Position numbers and translations under genes: made by a program. A stretch of DNA of 64,000 bases from assembly GCA_024734555.1 (NCBI GenBank), contig JANPWX010000215.1, forward strand, positions 4,798,817 through 4,862,816. The letters are read 5' to 3'. This DNA comes from Trochalopteron elliotii (lineage: Eukaryota; Chordata; Aves; Passeriformes; Leiothrichidae). Shown here piece after piece: positions 49,206 to 61,976 of the stretch (its first letter is position 1; the number at the start of each line of letters is the position of its first letter). The notes under the pieces are model-generated. The model did not search any database. It was not told the origin of the DNA and worked only from the letters and a program-made list of their open reading frames with translations.

Positions 49206-52200
49206 ACACACCCACCTGCCCACACCCAGTTTCCCTGAATATGTGTAGGAGAAAGCTGTCAAAGCTCCTCCAAGTCTAAGATTCCTTTGCACCAGTGCAG
49301 TCATTACAAGTGAGGGAAAATCTGTCCTTAAGCTACAGAACAGGTTGAGCGTTAAGATGCAGTGGTTACAGATGAGCTATGAATGGTCTGTGAGAGCTAC
49401 TCCAGTGTATATGTTGGAATTCCATAAATGTTTTGACCATCACGTAAGTGAATCTATGGGGACAGTATCTTGATAGGGAGATGGGGGAAACACACAGCAG
49501 TTATAGTGTGGTCTGTTTATCAGCATGATGCTTACTATACCAGGAAAATGCATAAAAACCAGGTAGCATCACCTGGTCCACATTTCTGCTCCTGCTGATA
49601 AAGTCTTTTTTAATAACCTACACAAGTTACATTTTTGCCAGGTTTTGGAGGATCTCTGTCTCTCCATATCCTGTTTTCTTTTCCTCCCAGGAGAAGTCAC
49701 ATGATTCCACAGAATCTGCTTAGTAACTAAATACTGTAGAAATTAATAGTACTGTAGTAAAGTCTTTTGTGCTGTCAAGCTACAGCAAATGGGGCTTGGC
49801 AATATCCAGTTGAATGCCAGGTTACTGGGGAGTTGCAACAATTATGCTGTTAGAATTGACCTGCTGTGGAAGAAGACAGCAATATATGTGAGATAGACTT
49901 TTGTGGGTACATCGAAGGTTCTTACAAAGTGTAGCTTCTCTGTAGGGTGAAATAGGCAATCCCTATGGATGGAAGAAAGAAATGTGAGATAAAGTATGGC
50001 ATGTTCTTGCTGTCATGTGGCCAGGTCATTCTTTCATGAAAGCAGGAGAGCTCCTGTAGCCTGCTGACTGGGAATGGTGTGTGGATGATGGAGAGAAACA
50101 GAGAGTGCAGTTCCTTCTGGCCTCAGTCACATGTTGGCTTTTGGATGTGAGGGTTTTTTTTTGGTAGGGAGAGAAGTTGAACTTTGATCTAGTTTATGAT
50201 TTATCTCAAGTACTCAAACCCCTGGATGTAGGCACTAAATCTTTGATGTACTTAAAAAATGCCAAATGAAAACACTGAATAAACCATAAGACCACAAATG
50301 TAAAGATAACTTGAGCTCTTTCTGTGGCTGAGCTTTAACCAACTCATAACTTAATCAGTTTTATTTTATTGCACAGAAACAAAGGGAGATGTCTTGTTTA
50401 TTTGGTTTTTTTTTCACTGTTGCTAAAAGTGGAAATTCTTGGTGTTTAAAGGAGCATACTAAAGGAGGACACTGAGATTGTGTTAATTCTCTCAGAGTTC
50501 CTTTAATGTGTGGTGTTAAACATTGTGTATTAGAAAAAAAATCATGGCTCAGCAGTGAAATTGAAATTTAAAGCAAATTCCACAGAACCGGAATGTAACT
50601 TGAGACAAAGAAGCATACAGCATATATATGAAAATTTGTTAAAAACTATGGTTTTAAGGTAAAAATTAAATATATTAATTTTAAAAAATATAATTTTTAC
50701 TTCTTATCTTGGTCAGTTGAAGTGACTATAAAATACTGGTTTTTTGTTAGGTTGCATCCTCTATTCAGGTGCAGATGCATAAATACCTGAATAAAATCTC
50801 CTGTCTGTTGACTGAAAATCAGCTTGATGAAGGCTGTTGGGTAACTTGACTAATGATATATACAGATGATTTATTCTTCCCTTCCCACTAATGCAGAATG
50901 TTAATGCGTCAATCAAAGCAGCAATGACAAAACTACTATTAAATAGATTTTGGTTGTTGGTTGTGATTTTTTTTTTTTTTTAAATTTTCCTTCTTAGTAA
51001 ACAGAGATTACCATTGCTTGGGTGTTGTTTCTAATATTTCTTATGAATATAGGTATTGAATATATGGTTTGAAACACTAATAATCCTGCAAAGGGCGTGT
51101 CACACTTCTTTTGGTTTTGTGTTTTAATAAATACACAAAATTAAGAACTGGGATAGTAAGCTGAATTATGACCTCACAGAGCTAGGTATTGCTGTAAGAA
51201 GTGGGAGGGAATAACAGAACCAGCTAGTTGACTAACCACTTCCCTTCATTGTTGCTTTTAATATCAGAACAGCCTTGCTAGCTTTCTAAACCACCATAAG
51301 TTACATTAGAGAGACCATGTACACCCTAACTGGTAAGTCCCTTTTATTTTAGATCTAAATTGGAAGTTGAATTCAAAGCCATCCTCAGTGGTTAAAAATT
51401 GAATAAGATGTATTGCTTTGTGTTATATCATACTAATAAAAAGATGATCTTCTGTGTTGTTAAAAGTAAATAAATCTGGACACATACCTGCCTTAGCAAC
51501 AAACTTCATGCAGGGCCAGAAGGATTATATTCACCTGACAAATTACAAGCTAATTACCAAAATAATAACAATAACAGTTGAAAAAACAGTGCAAGTTTGT
51601 AAGGTCTGAAAAGGGGGCTATTGGATGTTTTTTGAATGAGCTGAGAAATGAACTTCCATTTCTCTCACAAGTACTGTATCTTTTGCTCTGCTGCCCTTCA
51701 CAAGCTGAAGCTTTTATGTTGGTTGCCATTACTGCTTGGTGGTTGGAAGATTTGTCTTTGATGGTTTCTGTTGCAGGTCCTGGTAGTAATAATTATTAAA
51801 GTCCTAAATAATAGGCTAAATAAACAAGTGAATACTTTTTAGTTCAGTTTCACTTTTAAATGCACTAAATAACCTGAAGTGAGGCTATCTTACAGTGGAG
51901 ATTTATAGCCAAGGCTAAAATAAGCTGGGTTTATGATGGCTGTGCTCAAAAAACTGTCAATCAGCCATGAAGTCTGTATTAAGTTCAAGCCTGTTGTCTT
52001 GGCAGCAGTACAGTGTAAGGTTATAGCCTCTATTTACTGAATGGGAATTAGATTGGGTTGTTTAGTATGCAGCCAAAAGTTGTAATAGGGGTTTTACTGG
52101 TTACAGCTATTTCTTTTGGTCTTACTGGTCATGTGTCTGATGTAGCTAAATATACCCCAAGACTAGGGAAGGGCACATCAGCTCAGAATCTGTTTTATTG

Positions 52201-55200
52201 CAGTCATTTAGCAGGATGAGCTAACTTCCATTGTTAGTATATTTTTTTACTTAATAGCTTTACTTGAAATGTATTAGGAGCTTTTTAATGATAGTTTTCC
52301 TAGCAATAGAAACCCAAACCCCAAACCTAAACAAGCAAGCAAAAAAATCCCCCTGTAATGGCTGTTTTTACCTTGGGAAGGCATTGTTAAAAAGTTGTTG
52401 ATGTATTTTGGGTTTTTAATTAGTACATTTTATTTTATTGCAAGCTGTCTATCCTCATTAGAACTCTATAGTTTCTACAACAGGTATTTACTAAGTGGCT
52501 GCTATGTATTCCTTTCCTATTTGGATATTTACTTTTGAAAGATGAAAACATTAAGCCAAATGTTTGAGGAGCTTCATGAGGTTGACTAAAAAGAAGGATT
52601 TGAAATTATTGTAGCTTTATTTATAATCTCACACTGAAAAACATTACAAGTAATTCCATTTGAATCTCACATGAGAAAACATGCTGGACTGTGGATCATT
52701 CTGCTGGGAGTGACCTGGTGGCTGCCAGCCTCTTGTACTCTAAGATGTTGGCTGTGCTGTGATGAAAAGGCTTCCACATAACTTAACTTTAATGCTGATG
52801 CGTTTTTAACAGCCATCAAAGAATAATTCTTTTTCTTCTTACAGAACTTAGTGGATGTTAAGTCTAACAGTAGAAAAAATTTTAGAGCAGTAATAGCTTC
52901 AGGAAGTGTTGCTTTTTGAGGCCCTCCACATCCCTCATCTGAGCAACATGAGCGTAATTAGCAAGTAATTTTTTCTTACGAAGTGACAAAACAAGCTTGT
53001 TTTGTATACATCTTAACCCTTAGTATTGTCCTCTGCTTCTTTATACCAAATTTTGTTATTATTGTTATTCTTTTACCTGGTTCTCCAGCTACAGGAGATC
53101 CCCTGGGAGTTTTTAGAATTTTTCCCTCATTCAAGTCAGTAACAAATTTCCCCCCTTCCTTCAGCCTTCAATGCATTGCAGTGCCTGCTGCTGGGTCCCC
53201 AGGAAATTTACCCAGTTCTTAAAAGTCTTGGTGGACCTGTGACAAGATACATTTTAGTAAAGAGATTTGGTCAATGCTGCTTTCATTTCCAACTGAACTG
53301 GAATCATGCAAGTATATGATCATCCCAACTGTCATAAAAAGAAGACAATCAGACAAAACCAGCCTTGTCCTTTCCCCACTCCACCTGGGCCCTTGAGCAA
53401 CCCCACTGCAGCAGCCTGGTCCCAGAGATGGCAGGGAGGAGCTCTTGGCTGTTCTCTCTCATGTCTAGCACAGGCAGCTCCACAGTGGGAGCACTACTTA
53501 CATTCCCTTTCCTCTCCCAGCTGCCATTTTTGGGAATCTAATATGTTTCACACCCTGTCAGACCTGGCAGAAATCACTCCATGAATTCAGAAGTTATTGT
53601 GATGAGGGCCTAACGGATAAGTTTCATTTCCTTAGGAAACCAGGCTAAAAATATCTTTTTAGCTCTTCTGTGTGCAGAGGAAAATTTTTTAAATGTTAGT
53701 ACTGCATTTGTTGCAAAATGGGAGGCAAAAAGTGATTAAAAAAATAGCATTTTAGTCAATCAGTGTGAGGAATCTGTTGTCAAATTTTTAAGGTACTGGG
53801 TTGTCAATTCTTTTTCCTTTTCTCTCTAGCACTCAAATATGCTTAGTGTTATTCCTGAGACCATCAATTTTTGGTCTTAGAAGAAGCCATCATGTAATTA
53901 TATGTGTTACCAGAGCGTAACCTTAGAGGTCCTAATTCTGTCCAGTTTTTCAAATCAATGTTCCCAATCCAGTATTTAATCTCAAAGCAGTTGTTCTCTT
54001 ATTCATTCCAAAATCTGTGGTGTTAAGAGTTGTAACAAGTGCAGACTTGTTGTTCATGTTATTAACTGTTGAACTGACTACAAGTGAAATCAACGAACTT
54101 CATTGGATCCTGAATACTGTGGTAGAAGAATCCTTTCAACTCAAGGCCCTCACCCCTTTTTTGAGATCTGTTTTCAAGTACAGCTTTCTCTTAGACAGTT
54201 TTCTTCCTCTAGTTCAAGTTTTTTCTCTTGCAGTTAGTTGTAAGTGAAAGGGTGTGTCAGAAAATGTAAAATAATTCCAGAGAAACTTTTCCTGTGTCAT
54301 TTCTGTGCTACGTGGTGTTAATGTTATGGAAAAGGTTGTTGCACACCCCTCACCCCTTCCCAGATACATTTTTTCCATTTAAAACAGCACTGTTTCTGTA
54401 TCCACAACACAGGCAAAATGAAAAATGTTACAAAAGGGCTGGTCAGGTCTTAAAATCAACCTTCTGACTAGACAATATGTAGTGCTCAATGAAGTTTTGA
54501 GCTACATTAAATGCAGTGCAAGTCACCATACTGAGTATATGGTGAAGTATATATATGCTGGATATTTTAAGTAATGTTTTAAAACCTGATCTCATAATAC
54601 TTCTATAGGAAGGAGAAGGTCAGAAGGAGGAATGGTTGAGGGAGTCTTTGGTATTGCACTATGTAGTTGTTTCTGGAGGCATGTGGAAGAAATGAGGCTG
54701 TCTCAGATTTCACAGTTTATTGGAGAAGATACTTAGCAGCTCCATCGGAATGTGTCTGTGGCAGTTGCACATTCCTTCGTTTCATCTGTCTGTAACCTCC
54801 CTCCCTATCATAGGTACTTGCAAGGTCCAGCCTGCATTTGTCATCTTCTGTAGTTACTGTGGAGAGCAAATGAAACGTGGGCAACGATTAGAATTTTAAA
54901 TCATTTCCATGGTGCATTCCTGCCTTCGGTGTCTGACTGCTTATAGGAAATGAAACTTCAGCTGAGTTTAGAGGAATGGTGAGGTTTAATGTTTCCCAGC
55001 ACTTTTTTTTTTTTTTAATCCAAAAGAATGATTATGGTTATGGAGCCCAAATTAGAGAGATTTGAAGGGCTTGTAGCTTATAGGAAGCAGTAGGATTTTA
55101 AAGCTTCTCTGAACCTTCTAAGTTGCCTCCTCTATATTTCAGGTAATGGCAGCATCATTCTGACAGTGTAAGTTTCAAGAGTTAATGGAGAATTTTGAAT

Positions 55201-57304
55201 AATATAATTCACTGAGTAGTATGGTTAATTTTTTTTTGATCTAATTGTCTACCCAGCGTTGATGGAAGATGAAATGGAACAGAATTAGTTTGAAGAGTAT
55301 ACAAGAATTCTGTAGAAACAGAGCTGAAATTGTCAAGTAACAACTTGAGAATGTTTTAATAGAGGCTGGAAAACATTTGCCCTATTTGAGTTTCTATTGT
55401 GTCATAAATATTGGTAAATCATTTTATTTTTAATCCTAGTTTTTTCATCAAATATTCTTGTATGAAGCATGATCATTGCACATCAGTGTTTGAAAGCAGA
55501 GGAGGCAGGAGAGTGTACAACTGTGTGAGAAAGCTTAAAAAGCCCTGTATTTGCAGCTGATTTGATGTACTGTTGCAGTGAAATAGCAGATGCTGCCAAT
55601 TATCATCACTCTGATGGCTCTTTAGTGTTGTTACATTTTTCAAATTATTCTCAGCTCGCTAATTTGATACTCTTACCAAGGCTGTTACTAGAGCTCTCTT
55701 ATTTCATTATTTATAATTACTTTTGGCTTTGTAAATGAAAACAATCCTGCTGCTGATTCTGTAATTTATAATCTGAGTAACTGTAAATTTTCATTAATTT
55801 CTTCTTACTTTCCAAATTTTTGTTTTGCAAAAGGCTGTTATTGCTGCCATTTATTTCAGAAATGGTCTTATGTCTTGGGAGATTTCTTTCTTTCTTTCAC
55901 CTAAGATCTATTTGCAAATTATATGCATTTTTTAAAAAATGAGACACAAAATTGCAGGAATTAATACATTGTTTCCATACAGAAGAAAATACTGAATAAA
56001 ATTTGAGAGTAAACAGTACAATTCATGGAAAAATCGTGAACAGCATTATTCATTTCATGTTTGGTATTATGATTCCAGTTTCTTTCTTATCTGTCTTTAT
56101 AGGGAGAGGGGTGAAGAAAAGAGGTCTTTAAGCAAACTATCTTAGGCAGATGAACAGAGTATTTAGGAATAAACAAAACACTGAATTTTAAAAGTGTGAG
56201 GTCATAAAAATGTTTGGGAGATCACAACCATTTTTTACTCTTTTGCAGATTTCTGTTTGCAGATATTCTAGCAGGATTGTTAGCTGAGTCTAACATGATG
56301 ATTTGAAAGGATGAACTTTTATATCAAAACGTATAGCAAAGTGGGAGTAAAGTTTTGAAGTTATGCCAGGAGAATCTTTGACTGACAGATGAAGGGTTTT
56401 TTTCTTACCAATTTTTTTCCCTGTTGTAGTGTTTTCCCAGACTGTGAAGAAGATTTTAGACTGTGTGAACCAGATTTATCCTTTCATGTACTCACTCACT
56501 CAGAATTGCTGCATTTAGAAATGTTACAGACAGTTGAATGCTGTTTAATAATAAATTGGCAAAAGTTCTAAAGAATATAATCTTTTCTCAGACATGTATT
56601 TTTCTGAAAAGGCCATGCAGTAGTTCCTTAATGAATATTTATGTTTTATAACCAAAACCTTCTCTCTCTAATGTCATGCATGTCTACTAACAATACTTAG
56701 TGTGGAGATTGAATTAGGAGAGCTGCTTTATTTTCCGTGAAGGCATGGCAAAGCTTTGAGTATGTCTGCTGAAGACTGTTCTTCCTTAAGTTAGCTATTT
56801 GCTAATTAACTGTAGGTTATTTTTCTTACTTGAACACATACTTGTAGACCAGAACAAATGGAAGACTACATACTATTTTACAAAACCACATTTGGTGCCT
56901 TGAATTAACTCAAAATATGTTAACTTGAGGAAATAAGGAATAAGGAATCATTCCAGACTTTTACTTGGGCTTAAAAATAACATTTTCTGTTATTGCTGTG
57001 TGACTCAGACACATAACCTATAGTCATGTGTAGACCACAGGTTATGTATGTGAAGGATATAAAGCAAACCTTCACATGCACAGTAATGTTGAGTTGTATG
57101 TAGATAGGATCCTCTTCCTTTCAAAGAACCCTCATCCTTCAAGTACTCTTCACTGCAATAATCTGTTCCTTCTGCAAGATGGCATTCTAGTCAGTATTTA
57201 GTTTTATGTGACTCTGTGAGGATCTTGCTTTTCCACTCTCTAATTTGTTAGTAATTACATTAACAGAGACACAGGATATATGCATGTGTATAATAGATAT
57301 AGTA
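49206..57304. other. About 8.1 kb of unique DNA with a possible conserved non-coding block
   Basis: No transposon, RNA gene or exon recognised. T runs occur near 50969 and 54998. The stretch at about 55480-55870 is rich in homeodomain-type AATTA/TAAT cores without simple repeats and looks like conserved non-coding DNA, by appearance only. Confidence 0.4.
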
Positions 57305-57380
57305 GTATATATAATATATATATATAATATATATTATATATATATTATATATATAATATATTTTTTTATATATATAAAAT
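57305..57380. repeat. AT-rich (TA)n repeat
   Basis: Imperfect TA dinucleotide tract with AATATA and TTATAT variants and a T7 interruption near 57361. Largely self-complementary. Confidence 0.95.
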
Positions 57381-58100
57381 AGTGTGGTATTCTATTGCAT
57401 TTTCCAGAAGACACATCTTATTTGGCAAGATACTTTCTTGTCCAGAATTTTTCTTTATTCTTGGAAACAAAAAAAAACCCAGAACCCTGAAACCCTTCTG
57501 AAATAATAGACCTATCTCTCCAAATTATAGAACAAGAAAATCCCTCCAAACCCATGAACAGAGTAAAAAATATCTTTCATTTATGTGAAGCTCTTGTTGA
57601 AGCACTGTTTGCAGCAGTTTGGCTATTGCACATTGCTAAATTGCTTCTTTTTGGGTGGTAAAGGTGCAAACTCCTCTTGGGCCTTTCTAAATCTCACCTG
57701 GTTTAGGAGCTACTTTGGCCCTATTTTTAATACCAAAGTATATTCCTGTACTCCTCAGGAAGTTACCCACTTCTTTCCAGCCATTCATCATTTTAATGAG
57801 AAGTCATCCTTTTACATATTTTGTCTGTTTTCCAATTTGATTCTGCTGCTTCCAATCATCATTCCCCATTCAGCAAAATTTATTATCCTAATTCTGATTT
57901 TATAGCTCTAACATTAGTAAGTCAATATGTCCTTTTTAGACAGATGCTAGTTTACTGCTTCCACGCTGCAAACAGCTGGTAGATGATTCTTGCTGCATCC
58001 TGAGATTACAGAAAGCTGTGTTGGTACTATGCCCAAACTAATTGAGCCTATTTCTTAGCAACAAGGGCTCTGTGGTGTCCTAATTGCAGTCAAACCACTG

Positions 58101-58127
58101 TCTGTTAGCCCACAGGAGGCTAACAGA
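58101..58127. repeat. Perfect 10-bp inverted repeat with 7-nt loop
   Basis: TCTGTTAGCC at 58101-58110 pairs exactly with GGCTAACAGA at 58118-58127 around CACAGGA. The stem is too short for a microRNA precursor. Confidence 0.85.
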
Positions 58128-58761
58128 GGCACACAGAGATTTATTGCATATGTCTTCAGAGACGTTAAAAGTACTTCCATTTAAATCCATGGCAAGTCCT
58201 CTCTTCTGTACTCATCCACATATATTCTTTGATCCTGAATTTTGAAGGATATGAAGATAATAATAGATAATCATCAGTTAGGCTTTAGAATAATGGCCAG
58301 GAAACACACTCTACCTAGTAAATTCTTGATTTGGGAAGTTGCAAAGTTATGTGCAGTATGGGACAGGACATACAGGACAGTGTGTAACTGGTGTTTGCTG
58401 GAACCTGAGTCAGAATTGTCTGTTCTGAAGTTTGGCAGTAAAGCTATTCCTCCTTTTGTTTTACTAATTTCATCACTGTCCTTCCCCATGATGTCTCATT
58501 CTCCATCAAAGCTATCAAAAGGTGTAATACACCTATTGTAAATAAAACCAGAAAAAACAAACAAACCTTGTTTTGTCTTATTAATGTTCTTCTAAACAAA
58601 GAAAAAAGTCTGAAGTCTAAATATGCCTGAACATTTGGAATTGGGGATGTTTTGATTTCTGAAAAAAAAATAAAATTCAACAAGTCAATCTTTGTGAAGT
58701 AAAACAACTACATATGCAAATAAGGGCATTTTTCTAATTAAAATTCATTTGGTTTTTACAG

Positions 58762-58796
58762 ACTGAATTAAAATGACAGTGAAAGAACAGCCTCAG
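58762..58796 (+). other. Weak candidate micro-exon with ATG
   Basis: TTTGGTTTTTACAG ends at 58761, 35 bases follow, then CTCAG|GTGTAT at 58797. An ATG at 58773 with A at -3 gives eight complete codons (M-T-V-K-E-Q-P-Q, phase 0). The donor is only moderate and the exon is very short, so chance is a serious alternative. Confidence 0.18.
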
Positions 58797-61700
58797 GTGT
58801 ATGACTGTGCATTTTAAAGTGCTACATTTAATGTTTATGCAGAAGGTTTTTATATTTTAGAAAGTGATTAGCACCTGGGCTGTACCGCTTTCGGGAGATT
58901 TTTCTTTTTTTTTTTTAACAGTGCATAAGATTTCAAGATTTTCTTTCAACATTTGACCTACTTAGGAAAAAAGTTCTGATTAGCACCATGTAATATACTC
59001 CCTCAGTTTTGGAAGTGCCTTTGGGTAATGTATTGTAGAGAAAAGTAAACTCATCTAGTAAATGGACCCTATCACATTTTAAGATATAGATTTTTTCCCC
59101 CGCCTATTCCCTATGCCTAATTTAGTCCTCAGATTCAGCCCTGTTTAATGAATCCACGTTCAACTGTCGTGCTTTACTAATAGCTTAATTCTGTTTGCAT
59201 GCAAATTCTTTTCTTCCGTGGCTGATTAAAAAGAATCCCTCTCTTTGAAGTCAGGTGGCACAAACAGAGCCTAAAAAACAGTTTACTACAAAATTAGGCC
59301 TTTGGATATTCTTTATTTTCTCAGTTCTGTAAAGCACTTTGTAGTTAGCAGGGCCTAAACGACTGTGTCCCCAAAAGGCAAAGGTGACTCATGACTGTGG
59401 GTTATATCCTAATTAGGGGAAACCTGTGGGCAAATAGAGCACAAATTGACTGTAGCTTTCCATCTAGACTGAAGTGGGAGCAGGATAGTTTGGAAAGGAC
59501 CCACAATTTCCATTTCTTCCTTTACCTACTTCCCGTAATGTGGAGCATTTGTTAATGAGATAGTGTGCATCCATCTAGGAATTTTGAGGGAGTTCCTAAA
59601 TGTTTCTCATTCCAAGTATTCAATAGCTGCAGGAAAGACACTGCTTCCCTGGAAATAAATTTTAGCACCAGACATGGGCAGGTATTCCATTTCTTTCCTT
59701 AAATTCCAGGGGTGGCAAGAGGGATAGCTAATGACTTTAAAAAAATCTGAATAAAAGGTATCTTCTGGGCTGCTTTGCTGCTTCAGATGGGATTAACAGA
59801 TGGGCATTGGTGGGTGAGAACCTGACTATTGCCACCAGAATTTGCCTGAGGTAAGACTGGATAAATCCCAGTTAATGAGCAGATCACGTAAAGAGTCATA
59901 AAGTTTTCTGTAATAAATACTTGATGGTGCCTTTTGTAATTAAGGGTAACCTTTGTGGCTTTAGAGACTTATGAAGCTACAAAAGTGCAAACTAATTTTT
60001 AATGGTGTGGGATTCCGCCCACCCCCTTTGTGAATTCATGTGCCAGATATGCTTATAACAGTGTGGTATAGGTGTAATAAACGATGAACATGCTTAATAC
60101 CAAAGCCAGAGTGAAGGCTTGGCAAAATTGAATAAGGCAAAGTTGATGATGTAAAATAAAATGTTGCCACATCTGTCTTTGGTCAGCTTAGAGCAACGGT
60201 TCCCAGTTTTCTCTGAGTCACGAGTACCAGTTCAGAATGAATAATACATTGTGGGCAGCCCTGTGCTTCACTCTCTGTGTTACATTGGTGAGGAACCCTG
60301 GGCACCTGCAGGTCTTGGGTTTGTGTCCTGTCAGCTGAAGTCTCTTTCTTTTGTCTACAGCATCAGCTTAATGATATTTTCTTGTGTATTCAGCCTACAA
60401 ATGTTTTTTCCACAATTATTTTAATAATAATAAGTACCTTTTTAATGAGACATTAATTCTAGTTTTTAACATTAAAAAGTATTTTCAGTGTTGCATACAG
60501 TTGATGTTTTTATCATTGAGTCAGAAAATTCTAGGTTGATTTATTTGTACTTTTTGATCTGGCCGTCTATTCGTGTGTGGTAAAGGAATACTTCTAAAAG
60601 TTCCTAGATCACAATCCTGATACAATGTTTCTAAGAGTATCATCTTTCAGATTTTTAAAGCTGGCTGATTGCAATCATACATAGATATATTTTGCAATTT
60701 TCCTTCAAAGTTGCTTCTTGCACTACTGTGAAGGGAGTCAGATGGCAGATGTTTGGAATGCATATTACTACTCCTTAGGAGAGCTGTCTTAGTCACACCA
60801 AAGGAGTAGAAGCCTGCACAGAAGGGTTTTTATTTTTGGTTTACCATCTTTCTTCTTTATTCCCTTCATGTATTAATGAGGATAAGGAATGCAACACTGG
60901 ATTGCATTTATTCATACATCTTGATAAATTACATCTGTGTTTAACAAATATTTCTCTGCACTCTGTCTGCTCTGAATCCCAGAAAAATATTACGAATTTG
61001 GTAATTCTAATGATAAAGGAAGGAACTCTCTTTCCTGTGGGACCTTTCTGTCATTTCACTTTGCCTTAATCATTTCACCATACCTAAAAATGCCACTTTG
61101 GTCATAACTGCTTATGTTTTCTTCCTCAGTTTAATTGCATTCAATGGGAATTGATGTTGTAAGTGACTGTCATTTGTTCATAAACCTGACAGTAAGCAAC
61201 AAAAGTCTTATCTGGCTTGGAGAAGTAAATGAGCACAATGTCAAAGCATTTGAAATAATTTTACTTGTTTCATGTTTATATTACAAAAATATTCTGAACA
61301 ATCCCACTCTTTCCTGGATTTTCCTGACTTCGACCATTTGTCAGAATAGTTTATTATTTAGTAAAACTGCATTTTCCTTGATAGACTAAGTCCATGCCAA
61401 CAGCATTGGAATGCATCAACTGGTGTTCAAGTCTTGAAGTACATCTGAAGGACTATCTAATTAATTTGGTTCTCTTGTAAAATCATGTTCAGTAATAAAC
61501 ACGTAAATGTTAGGCTTTGTCAGAAAAGTTTTGTTTTTGTTGTTGGGTGGAGATTTTTCTAAGTGTGGACCCATGCAGCTATTGCAGGGATGTGGAAGGG
61601 GAAAAAAAAAGGCACAGAAATTCCATGATTATTTATTATACTGTCATTTCAGTATTCAGAGTTTCAATTTCATAAAGCAATTTGCACAGCTGAAAAAGGA

Positions 61701-61943
61701 GTTGAAATATTGCAAGAATCATCTGAATGCTGCCCAAACCACTTATTTTTTATCACTTTGGGTTGTATAGTACAAGGTAACGGAAGTGGTAGAAGAAGGT
61801 GAAAGAATTGGAATTTACACAGATATTCTTCATACTGATTGTATTAAATTTGGGCATCTCTGTATTCAGTGTGTCTGAACAGTCATTTTTATTCTCTACA
61901 GTACACAATGTAGCTGGTCTGCCTCTTTTTACAAATTTTTGGC

Positions 61944-61976
61944 TATAATTTCTTTTATAATTTCTTTTATAATTTC
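61944..61976. repeat. 12-bp tandem repeat, 2.75 copies
   Basis: The unit TATAATTTCTTT is repeated at 61944, 61956 and 61968 without mismatches. Confidence 0.9.

Noticed and set aside
52835..52910. Acceptor-like TTTTTCTTCTTACAG before 52847
   Set aside because: The following sequence has no matching donor and an early stop in each frame I followed.
60330..60400. Strong acceptor-like site (CTCTTTCTTTTGTCTACAG ending at 60360)
   Set aside because: No credible GT donor follows at exon distance and no open frame is maintained. Treated as a decoy site.
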